44,082 nucleotides of DNA from an uncultured Nitrospira sp. GTDB taxonomy: Bacteria; Nitrospirota; Nitrospiria; Nitrospirales; Nitrospiraceae. Positions 37,448-44,082 of the stretch are shown here, piece after piece; the stretch's first letter is position 1, and each line of letters begins with the position of its first letter. A program made the translations under genes and the position numbers. The stretch is taken from positions 1 to 44,082 of the forward strand of contig CABVSR010000030.1 of NCBI GenBank assembly GCA_902500995.1, written 5' to 3'. The notes under the pieces are model-generated. The model had not been told where the DNA came from, made no database searches, and saw only the letters and a program-made list of their open reading frames with translations.

Positions 37448-38257
37448 ATGAATCGTACCATCGTCTTTCGTGGAATGTGGGGGGTGCTCGTATTGGCCTG
37501 GGTATTGGCAGCCGTTCCGGCGGATGCCCATTTCGTCTGGGTTGAAACTGAGGCGACCGCGCCGGCCGGCAGCGGGCAGCCGGTGAAGGTGTATTTCGGC
37601 GAATATGCGGAATTTCTGCGGGAGGAGCGTGGCGGACGGCTCGACTCCATCGACGGCGTCACGCTCCGCGTGCAGGATCCAAAGCGCGGGCAGGCGGACG
37701 TGCCCTTGACGAAACAGGTCAACCACTTTGCCGGCGGCCTCTCTTCCTGTGTGCCGGGGCGGAACGCGGTGGTGGCGGAACAGGCGAAGGCGCCGGTGCA
37801 GGATCTGCGCAAGCATGACTTGGGCATCGTTAAGCCGATGTTCTATGCGCGGACCTATTTCGTCTGTCTGGAAGAAAGCCGTATCAACGAGCACGAGCGG
37901 GATCACTCGACGCCGCTGGCGCTGGATTTGATTCCGCTCACGACCGGGATGAATCTTGCCGCGGGCCGCGTGACCCCCGCGCCGGGAGGCGAGATCGTGG
38001 TGAAGGCGCTCTTCAACGGGCAACGCCTGCCCGGGACGCAGGTGTTGGTGCATGCGCCCAACGGCTGGGACAAGGAACTCAAAACAGATGCCGAGGGCAT
38101 CGTGTCCTTCACGCCCCTCTGGCCCGGCCGCTATGTGCTGGAGATGATCCATGTCGAAAAAACCCCCGGCGAATTCGGGGGGACGGCCTATGAGGCGTTG
38201 CGCCATCGCAGCACGCTGGCGATCCAGATAAGGGCCGAGCGCCCCGCGGAGCAGTAA
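37448..38257 (+). CDS. DUF4198-domain periplasmic protein
   Basis: A signal peptide (MWGVLVLAWVLAAVPADA) is followed by the characteristic HFVWVET start of mature DUF4198 proteins and a final Ig-like half (LPGTQVLVHAPNGWDKELKT, ADAEG-like turn, FTPLWPGRYVLEM). DUF4198 proteins are linked to transition-metal uptake and often sit beside TonB receptors. The biochemical role is not known. ATG 37448 has AAGGAG upstream and is preferred to 37382, which lies inside the receptor gene. The next gene begins one base after its stop, so all are one operon. Confidence 0.88.
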   Translation: MNRTIVFRGMWGVLVLAWVLAAVPADAHFVWVETEATAPAGSGQPVKVYFGEYAEFLREERGGRLDSIDGVTLRVQDPKRGQADVPLTKQVNHFAGGLSSCVPGRNAVVAEQAKAPVQDLRKHDLGIVKPMFYARTYFVCLEESRINEHERDHSTPLALDLIPLTTGMNLAAGRVTPAPGGEIVVKALFNGQRLPGTQVLVHAPNGWDKELKTDAEGIVSFTPLWPGRYVLEMIHVEKTPGEFGGTAYEALRHRSTLAIQIRAERPAEQ

Positions 38258-38258
38258 C

Positions 38259-39065
38259 ATGGGCCGGGGCGGATCGGAACGGATCATTCGGCTGGCCCAT
38301 CGCTGGCTGGGTATGGGGGCGCTGGGTTTTCTGTTGTTGTCCGTCGTCACCGGCCTGTTGTGGGCGGACGCGAAGTTCCTGTACTGGGAAGACCATTACA
38401 AGGAGAAGATCCGCCCGCTGGCCGGCCCGTCACCGGAAGCCGCCACCTTGCCGGTGGATCGCGCCATGGCGCTGGCCAAAGAGGCCGTGGGCGGGCGGGC
38501 ATCGATCGAGCAGGTGTCGCTGCGATCGGATTTCGGCCGGCTTTTCTATGAACACAAACTGCGGGTGGAAGGGGTCTCCACCACGCTCCTGCTCGACGCC
38601 CTGACCGGGGAGCGGCTGTCGCCGATCTCGCCCGAGCTGGCCCCGGTCATTGCGCAGCAATACGTGCGGCCGCCGGCTGCGGTGACCTCCGTGGAGATCG
38701 AGCGGTATACACCCCGGAAGAAGAAGCGGGCGCAGGATGCGGTGCGCGTGCGCTTCGATAATGCCGAGGCCACCGAGATCGTGCTGGATCGGCAGACCGG
38801 GGAGATCCTCGAAGACGAAGGCCGTTGGAGGCGGGTGCATTTTGCCGTGATGCAGCTGCACCAACTGAACTTTTTCGGGTTTGAGAAAACTCTGCTCAAT
38901 ATCCCTGGCCTGCCCATTCTGCTGATGAGTCTGTCGGGAGGGCTGCTGTGGATCTTACACCGAGCCAGGTCGCGGCGTGCGAAATCGGTCACGTCCGCCG
39001 GAGGCTGGCCGCCGTTGCGTGCCCGTTCGAATGACCGACCACAGCAGATCCCTCCCGTATCCTGA
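38259..39065 (+). CDS. PepSY-associated membrane protein
   Basis: The 268-residue protein has an N-terminal helix after HRWLGMGA (typical of PepSY_TM proteins), a periplasmic PepSY-like stretch (VDRAMALAKEAVGGRASIEQ, LLLDALTGERLSPIS, IVLDRQTGEILEDEGRWRR), the MQLHQLNFFG motif, and a second helix (IPGLPILLMSLSGGLLWIL). Family members near TonB receptors are thought to reduce or help release iron chelates at the inner membrane. It follows DUF4198 with a one-base gap, ending the receptor operon. Confidence 0.88.
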   Translation: MGRGGSERIIRLAHRWLGMGALGFLLLSVVTGLLWADAKFLYWEDHYKEKIRPLAGPSPEAATLPVDRAMALAKEAVGGRASIEQVSLRSDFGRLFYEHKLRVEGVSTTLLLDALTGERLSPISPELAPVIAQQYVRPPAAVTSVEIERYTPRKKKRAQDAVRVRFDNAEATEIVLDRQTGEILEDEGRWRRVHFAVMQLHQLNFFGFEKTLLNIPGLPILLMSLSGGLLWILHRARSRRAKSVTSAGGWPPLRARSNDRPQQIPPVS

Positions 39066-39136
39066 CCTCGCCGCTCGGTCGCGCCGGTGGCGTTTTCTTC
39101 CGGCGGTTGTTTAGAATGCCCTCACCAGGGTGAGGC

Positions 39137-41170
39137 ATGACCATTCCTACCATCAAGGGCCGCATCGTACTCGCCATCGTGCTGGTGGGCTGTATCCCGC
39201 TCCTGATCGGGCTCATCCTCGCGTACATGTCTGGCATGCGTTCGCTCCGCGACGTGATCGGGGGAAATTTCCAGGCCATTGCCGAGCAGGCTGCTGACCG
39301 TCTGACCATGCTCGTGCAAGGCGAAGTGCAGGGGGTGCGGTTGCTTGCGTCCGCGCCGTTACGGGTTCGTCAACCGGTCGAAGCCGCCAACCTCTCTTAC
39401 AGCGGCGACTGGGCCGGGACGCAGCGGCTGCTCCAAGAGCGCGCACAGGAATGGGAGAAGGGTCACGGCCATGCTGCCGGCCTGTTGAACGCTGAATTAT
39501 CCCGGTTCCTGCTGGAGACCAAAGTGCGTAACGGGGACAAGATGGTGGGGCTGCTCATCACCGATCGGTATGGGGCCCTGGTCGCCGCCAGCTCGGAGCC
39601 GGATCATTATTTTCTCAGCCAGGAGCCCTGGTGGGAAGCCTTGCAAGCCGGTGGCCTCGACCGCGTCTACGTCAGCGGCCTCATTCCCGGTCAGGAAGGC
39701 TCCTTCCGCTCGCCGGAAGAGACCATCGATATTGCGGTGCCCATCCTCGACGATCACCAGCATGCGGTCATCGGCGCCATCAAGGCCTCCTACCGGTTTG
39801 ATTCGCTGTTTGCCATGATCAAAGAGATCCGGATCGGGCAGACCGGCCATGCGATGCTGTTCGATGCCGCCGGTCAGCCGCTGGTCTGTCCCATCCTGCC
39901 CCGGCGCGCGCATCGGATTCCCGGCCAGTTGATGGCGATGATCGTCTCATCGAACCCCGGGTGGGGCATTGCGGAGGACGACGGCCATGGCGCGACCGAG
40001 ACGGTGGTGGGATATGCGCCGGTCACGGGCCTGAATCTCCCGGACAACTCCTGGCACGTCTTCGTGCGGCAACAACCGGAGGAAACCTACGCGCCGATCC
40101 GCGAGCAATTGCGCGATCTCGCCTTGATCGGCGTCGTGATGCTGGGCCTGCTGTGGGCGATGGGCCGGTACGTGGCCACCAGGATCGCCCGGCCGATCCA
40201 GGTGCTCAAGACGGGGGTGGAGGCCATCAGCCGCGGCACCTATGACGGCCCGCTCGACGTCAAGACCGGCGATGAGTTCGAAGACCTCGCCGCCGCCGTG
40301 CACCGCATGGCAGACCGGTTACAGGCCTCGCGCGGGGAACTGGAATCGCTGAATGCCGAGCTCACCGATCGCGTGGAAGAGAAGACCGCGGAAATTACAC
40401 GGCAGATGCGAAAACTGGAACTCTCAGAGCGGCTGGCGACTTTGGGCAAGGTGGCCAGCGGGATCGCGCATGAGATCAACAATCCGCTCGGCATCATTCT
40501 CAATCGTATCGAGTGCATGGAGGCCGATGCGGCGCACTTGAGCGTGCCGGACGAGGTCGGTCGCGACCTGGTGACGATCCGGATGCAGGCGGAACGGATC
40601 TCCAGGGTCACGCGCAGCATCCTCACGTTGTCCCGCGGCACGGTCTCGATGCTGAAGCCGCTCGACCTCAACTGTGTGGCGCGCACCTGCGTGGCCATGG
40701 CAGGCGAGCGGATGACGGGTCTCGCCGTCCGGATCGAGATGGAGCTGGCGGCGGTGCTGCCTCCGGTGATGGGTGACCGCGACCGGTTGGAAACCGTACT
40801 GCTGAACGTCATCAACAATGCGATCGACGCCGTGACCGCCGAGGGCATTCAGGGAGTCGTCACGGTGCGCACGACCTGCAGGCAGATCAATGGAGACGAG
40901 TGGGTGCACATCAGCGTCGCGGACAATGGCCCGGGTGTGCCGGCCGCGATCGCTGACCGGATCTTCGATCCGTTTTTTACCACTAAGCCGGCGGGCCAGG
41001 GCACCGGCCTGGGATTGTTTTTGAGTTATGGCATTGTCTCGGACCATCGCGGGCGGATCGAGGCGCGGAGCGACCAGCGGGGCGCCGTGTTCGATATCTA
41101 CCTGCCCGCGGTGGGGCTGGGCGAACGCTTGCATGAAGGAGCGCCATGGGGATTGCAGGAAAAATTCTGA
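39137..41170 (+). CDS. Membrane sensor histidine kinase (dCACHE-HAMP-HisKA-HATPase)
   Basis: Helices at about 8-30 ([20 protein letters not shown]) and 330-350 ([20 protein letters not shown]) enclose a ~300-residue dCACHE-like periplasmic sensor ([20 protein letters not shown]). HAMP and a coiled coil follow, then HisKA with phospho-acceptor His445 in GIAHEINNP, and the ATPase boxes [32 protein letters not shown]. It would phosphorylate the NtrC-type regulator, whose start overlaps its 3' end by 25 bp. The ligand is unknown. The GTGAGGC ribosome site is very close to the ATG. Confidence 0.95.
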   Translation: MTIPTIKGRIVLAIVLVGCIPLLIGLILAYMSGMRSLRDVIGGNFQAIAEQAADRLTMLVQGEVQGVRLLASAPLRVRQPVEAANLSYSGDWAGTQRLLQERAQEWEKGHGHAAGLLNAELSRFLLETKVRNGDKMVGLLITDRYGALVAASSEPDHYFLSQEPWWEALQAGGLDRVYVSGLIPGQEGSFRSPEETIDIAVPILDDHQHAVIGAIKASYRFDSLFAMIKEIRIGQTGHAMLFDAAGQPLVCPILPRRAHRIPGQLMAMIVSSNPGWGIAEDDGHGATETVVGYAPVTGLNLPDNSWHVFVRQQPEETYAPIREQLRDLALIGVVMLGLLWAMGRYVATRIARPIQVLKTGVEAISRGTYDGPLDVKTGDEFEDLAAAVHRMADRLQASRGELESLNAELTDRVEEKTAEITRQMRKLELSERLATLGKVASGIAHEINNPLGIILNRIECMEADAAHLSVPDEVGRDLVTIRMQAERISRVTRSILTLSRGTVSMLKPLDLNCVARTCVAMAGERMTGLAVRIEMELAAVLPPVMGDRDRLETVLLNVINNAIDAVTAEGIQGVVTVRTTCRQINGDEWVHISVADNGPGVPAAIADRIFDPFFTTKPAGQGTGLGLFLSYGIVSDHRGRIEARSDQRGAVFDIYLPAVGLGERLHEGAPWGLQEKF

Positions 41171-42564
41171 TCGTCGATGACGAGCAGGATGCGTTGGAAA
41201 ATTGCCGGCGGATTTTGAGTCGTGTGCCCTACGACTGTGTGACCGAATGTGATCCGGCGCGGGCGCTGGATCTCATTGCGCGCGAGCGTCCCGGGCTGAT
41301 TCTGACCGATTTGCGGATGCCACGCCTGGACGGCATCGAGGTGCTGGCCGCAGCCAAACGCCTGGATCCTTCCGTGCAGGTGGTGCTCTTGACTGCGCAT
41401 GCCACCGTGCAGACCGCGGTGACCTCGATGCGGTATGGCGCCTTCGATTACATTACCAAACCCTTTACCAGCAGCGACCTGGTGCAAGTGGCTCGCCGCG
41501 CCTTCGGTGAAAACGGAGCGGCTTCCGCGGCGCAGACCAAGGGGGCGGAGGTTCTGCCTCCTGCTGGGCGGGGGCGTTCAGGGAGGCGGGCGGCCGGGCG
41601 GGTGATCGGTGAAAGTGCCGCCATGGAATCGGTCTTCAGTCTGATCGAGAAGGTCGCGCCCACCCATTCCAATGTGCTGATTTATGGAGAAAGCGGGACG
41701 GGCAAGGAACTGGTCGCGCGGGCGATTCATGATGCGAGTCTGCGCGCGGAGCGCCCGTTTATCCCGGTGGATTGCGTGTCCTTGCCGGATACGCTGCTGG
41801 AGTCGGAACTGTTCGGCCATGAAAAAGGCGCCTTCACCGGCGCCCATGTCTCCAAACCGGGATTGTTCGAAGTGGCGGCGGGCGGGACCGTCTTTTTGGA
41901 TGAAGTGAGCGGGATGAGCCAGACGCTGCAATCGCGCCTTCTGCGGGTGTTGCAGGAACGGCAGATGCGGCGGGTCGGCGGCATCCGGTTTCTGGATGTC
42001 GATGTGCGCGTGATCGCGGCTTCCAATCAGGATCTTGAAGCAGCCTGCCGCCGGGGCGAATTCCGCGAAGATCTCTATTACCGGTTGAATGTCATCCCCA
42101 TCCTGCTCCCGCCGTTGCGTCATCGCGAGGGCGACATTCTCCTCCTCGCGCGGGAATTTCTCCGCCGGTTCGTCACGCAGCAGCGGCCGGGACCTGGAGA
42201 GTCTGTGCCGGACTTGGACGGGTCGGCGATGGATCTCTTGTGCGGCTACTCCTGGCCGGGCAATGTGCGCGAGCTGCAAAACGTCATTGAGAGGGCCGCG
42301 GTGCTGGCCGACGGGCCGTTCATTACCAGCGCGCATTTGCCCGATCGCCTGCGTGAATGTCACGGCGAGGATGCGCCGCCGCCTGAAGCGGGCTCCTTCA
42401 AGCATGCGAAGCAGGCCGCCGTGACGACATTTGAACGCGGCTTTTTGCTGGACTTGCTCAAGCGCCACGACGGCCACATGGGCCGCGCCGCGCGTGAATC
42501 CGGCGTGGACCGGAAAACCATTGAACGCATGGTCAAGAAACATGGCTTGCGCGAATTGTTCTGA
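41146..42564 (+). CDS. Sigma-54-dependent NtrC-family response regulator
   Basis: The receiver domain (residues 1-120, Asp55 in LTDLRMP, Thr in LLTAHAT, Lys in ITKPF) is joined to an AAA+ domain with Walker A GESGTGKE (about 181), the sigma-54-contacting GAFTGA at 228-233, and a VFLDEVSGM Walker B. A Fis-type HTH (HMGRAARESGVDRKTIERMV) ends the protein. It activates sigma-54 promoters from upstream sites. AAGGAG eight bases before the ATG lies inside the kinase gene. The palindromes at 42734 and 42825 and the -24/-12 promoter at 42917 are its likely targets. Confidence 0.96.
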   Translation: MGIAGKILIVDDEQDALENCRRILSRVPYDCVTECDPARALDLIARERPGLILTDLRMPRLDGIEVLAAAKRLDPSVQVVLLTAHATVQTAVTSMRYGAFDYITKPFTSSDLVQVARRAFGENGAASAAQTKGAEVLPPAGRGRSGRRAAGRVIGESAAMESVFSLIEKVAPTHSNVLIYGESGTGKELVARAIHDASLRAERPFIPVDCVSLPDTLLESELFGHEKGAFTGAHVSKPGLFEVAAGGTVFLDEVSGMSQTLQSRLLRVLQERQMRRVGGIRFLDVDVRVIAASNQDLEAACRRGEFREDLYYRLNVIPILLPPLRHREGDILLLAREFLRRFVTQQRPGPGESVPDLDGSAMDLLCGYSWPGNVRELQNVIERAAVLADGPFITSAHLPDRLRECHGEDAPPPEAGSFKHAKQAAVTTFERGFLLDLLKRHDGHMGRAARESGVDRKTIERMVKKHGLRELF

Positions 42565-42574
42565 CGTAAAAACG

Positions 42575-42729
42575 CAAAACGTGAAACGTGAAAGGTAAAA
42601 CGTAAATATGAAATACAGATCATGAAATGGTGAGACCGTGACTAGAAACGGTGAAGGCGTGGCCGGAAACGGTGCTGGAAACGATCCGCTCACATGTTTG
42701 ACATCTAGATTTCACATCTCACGTTTCAC
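42575..42729. repeat. GTGAAACGTGA repeats in inverted orientation
   Basis: GTGAAACGTGA at 42581-42591 is repeated exactly in reverse complement at 42719-42729. It is flanked by degenerate relatives (AAAACGTAAATATGAAAT, and GAAACGGTG at 42655 and 42667). The same heptamer family forms the array at 13637. The repeats lie between the response regulator stop and the paired palindromes. Confidence 0.7.
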
Positions 42730-42733
42730 ATTG

Positions 42734-42753
42734 ATGGGACATCGATGTCCCAT
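42734..42753. promoter_or_regulatory. 20-bp perfect palindrome, candidate activator site 1
   Basis: ATGGGACATCGATGTCCCAT is fully self-complementary. Its centre is about 200 bp upstream of the predicted sigma-54 transcription start (about 42943), within the range of enhancer sites. It shares the arms ATGGGRC/GYCCCAT with site 2. The proposed ligand is the NtrC-type regulator encoded just upstream. Confidence 0.7.
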
Positions 42754-42824
42754 TGCGACAAAAGATTCTGACAGGCCGCATCCACTCCACTATTCAATAT
42801 CTTGCCGTCGTGCTGGCCGTTTCG

Positions 42825-42844
42825 ATGGGGCGCAGGCGCCCCAT
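42825..42844. promoter_or_regulatory. 20-bp near-perfect palindrome, candidate activator site 2
   Basis: ATGGGGCGC (42825-42833) and GCGCCCCAT (42836-42844) are exact inverted repeats around a 2-bp centre AG. The total length and outer arms equal those of site 1, and the centres are 91 bp apart. The centre lies about 109 bp before the predicted transcription start, a classic enhancer distance. Confidence 0.65.
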
Positions 42845-42916
42845 TCGTGAAGCCCCTCTTTCTCATCTCCAATCGAAAATACCAAAGAACGTGCGCGTTT
42901 TGTGAGCCGATCCTGC

Positions 42917-42932
42917 TGGAACAGGAGTTGCT
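42917..42932 (+). promoter_or_regulatory. Sigma-54 (-24/-12) promoter of the multicopper oxidase gene
   Basis: TGGAACAGGAGTTGCT matches TGGCACG-N4-TTGCW with the invariant GG and GC at the exact 10-bp spacing. Only two positions of the consensus differ. It points to the oxidase gene, giving a leader of about 195 nt. Together with the upstream palindromes and the sigma-54 activator gene it forms a coherent regulatory unit. Confidence 0.7.
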
Positions 42933-43051
42933 CTAACCTCCGCCGTCTTCATAGGCGCCATGGTGGATATACCCGCCATGCCGCGATGTGAAATGTGAAT
43001 CGAGGAGGTGGGAGATGACGGACCGGCCTCCTGATTTTTTCCACTCCCCGA

Positions 43052-43076
43052 GGTGCAGGCCTCTCCGGCCTGCACC
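43052..43076 (+). other. 10-bp perfect hairpin in the oxidase leader
   Basis: GGTGCAGGCC (43052-43061) and GGCCTGCACC (43067-43076) pair perfectly around TCTCC, 62 bp before the ATG and inside the predicted leader transcript. No T-tract follows, so it is not a standard terminator. It may stabilise the mRNA or bind a protein or RNA. Confidence 0.55.
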
Positions 43077-43138
43077 ACACATCACGGCACCGGCGAGGCA
43101 GAGCACGAGGCATGTGGTTTCAAGAGGAGGTTGGTCTC

Positions 43139-44082
43139 ATGAGATCGGTACGGAGCGGGCCTAAGAAACATCATCAGCGCAGGTCCCGAGCGGCCTGGAA
43201 ACTTCTAATGGGCGTGATGCTTCCATCGTTTTGTGTCGGGGCGTTCCAGGCGGCCTCGGCGGCGGACATGCATGCGGCGGCGCACAGCCAGCCCGCATGG
43301 GCAGAGCAGCTCAAAGGGCAGACGATCATCGAGGATGCGAAGGAAGGTCACGTCGAGCGGACCGCCATGATGGAGCGCCAGCACCAGCGCATCATGGAAA
43401 AGATCAACGAGCAGTTCGAACAGGATACGAACCTCCAGCGCACGGGCGGGCAGTACAACAATGTCAATATGCTGCACCAGTACGGCGCCGGCAACCAGGA
43501 TCTGTTGCTGATGTCGAACAGCAGCACCGAACCCGTCTCCTCTATGGGAGGGCGCTGTCCCGCGAGCGCGCCGGTCCGCAGCTACGACGTGTCGGCGATC
43601 AACGTGGAAATCACCTTGAACATGTGGCTCGATTTTTATCCGGGCTACATGTACACGCTGACCGAGAACATCGAGAAGGTCCGCGCCGAAGAAACCAAGA
43701 ACAAAGACGCGCGCGACAAAGACGGCTATGATCCGGGCGCCGTCACGAACGGGTTGCAGAATCAGTACATCCAGCCGCTGGTGCTTCGCGGCAACCAAGG
43801 CGATTGCGTGAAGCTGACTCTTCGCAACCAGCTGGAGGGCGATGAAGAAGTCAGCCTGAACATCCATGGCTCCAGCATGGTCATGTCCGCCACAGGACAA
43901 CCGGCCACGACCACCAATCCCGACAGCATCGCCGCCAAGGGCAAGGCCGTGGAGATGGAATGGTATATCCCGCCGACCCAGCAGGAAGGCAGCCGCCAGT
44001 TCCATTCCTACAGCAACGATCGCGAGCTGACCGTGATGGGCCTCTTCGGATCGTTCGTCGTCGAACCGAAGGGATCTGAATA
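43139..44082 (+). CDS. Large-type multicopper oxidase, N-terminal part (runs off window)
   Basis: The frame is open from ATG 43139 to the window end (314 codons, no stop). A signal peptide (LLMGVMLPSFCVGAFQAASA, cleaved near residue 43) is followed by a ~130-residue polar region, then the first cupredoxin domain: LVLRGNQGDCVKLTLRNQL, NIHGSSM, and FHSYSNDRELTVMGLFGSFV with VEP. The NIHG and FHSY histidines occupy copper-ligand positions, but the usual HWHG and HSH pairs are reduced to single histidines here. Other ligands would be in the missing part. Substrates of such oxidases include metals, nitrite or phenols, and this fragment does not tell which. AGGAGG lies about ten bases before the ATG. 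Confidence 0.85.
   Translation, partial: MRSVRSGPKKHHQRRSRAAWKLLMGVMLPSFCVGAFQAASAADMHAAAHSQPAWAEQLKGQTIIEDAKEGHVERTAMMERQHQRIMEKINEQFEQDTNLQRTGGQYNNVNMLHQYGAGNQDLLLMSNSSTEPVSSMGGRCPASAPVRSYDVSAINVEITLNMWLDFYPGYMYTLTENIEKVRAEETKNKDARDKDGYDPGAVTNGLQNQYIQPLVLRGNQGDCVKLTLRNQLEGDEEVSLNIHGSSMVMSATGQPATTTNPDSIAAKGKAVEMEWYIPPTQQEGSRQFHSYSNDRELTVMGLFGSFVVEPKGSE

Noticed and set aside
43231..43731. 166-codon plus-strand frame near the right edge
   Set aside because: Out-of-frame shadow of the oxidase gene starting at 43139, rich in Arg and Gly without a motif.
43205..44005. 266-codon minus-strand frame near the right edge
   Set aside because: It lies opposite the multicopper oxidase frame, which has a signal peptide and cupredoxin motifs.

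Overview
The window is a GC-rich (roughly 60%), densely coded bacterial chromosome segment, most likely from Nitrospira (Nitrospirota). This is an inference. It rests on the mix of gene families (short-Q-loop cytochrome bd, many RND/ECF/TonB genes, a large-type multicopper oxidase) and on intergenic repeats that resemble, from memory, repeats common in Nitrospira genomes. No phage, CRISPR array, rRNA or intact transposase was seen.

Layout. (1) 1-2.2 kb: a tRNA-Ala(GGC) leaves the left edge on the minus strand. A palindromic repeat cluster follows, then purA with a sigma-70 promoter and a terminator-like hairpin in its leader, then tRNA-Lys(UUU). (2) 2.2-5.7 kb: a small secreted protein, a methyltransferase, an isochorismatase-like hydrolase and a thioredoxin-reductase-like flavoprotein. 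(3) 5.8-14.9 kb: a stress/redox block with hemerythrin, a Gly/Ser/Met-rich secreted protein, a CBS-pair protein, a 59-residue basic protein, a zinc alcohol dehydrogenase with an SRPBCC membrane protein (minus strand), cydAB, a VKOR-like protein, an SPW-repeat protein and an SDR. (4) 14.9-20.2 kb: envelope/polysaccharide genes: an SGNH hydrolase, a small lipoprotein, a 274-bp MITE-like element, a Wzt-type ABC ATPase without a permease, a GT4 glycosyltransferase and a DUF1328 membrane protein. (5) 20.4-23.9 kb: a lone receiver protein, a secreted unknown, an Ig-like secreted protein, and a MOSC protein divergent from a LysR regulator. (6) 24.0-32.8 kb: a tightly coupled operon of ECF sigma, membrane anti-sigma candidate, Spy/CnrX-like periplasmic sensor, RND adaptor and two RND permeases. 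(7) 33.0-39.1 kb: a FecI/FecR/TonB-receptor module followed by DUF4198 and PepSY proteins, probably for metal uptake. (8) 39.1-44.1 kb: a histidine kinase and a sigma-54 activator, a 574-bp regulatory region, and the start of a multicopper oxidase that runs off the right edge.

The strongest regulatory picture is at the right end. Two matching 20-bp palindromes and a well-spaced -24/-12 promoter lie between the NtrC-type two-component system and the multicopper oxidase gene, so the oxidase looks like a sigma-54-controlled target of its neighbour. The second theme is the Cnr-like operon logic, in which sigma factor, membrane anti-sigma, periplasmic sensor and RND pump are all in one transcript.
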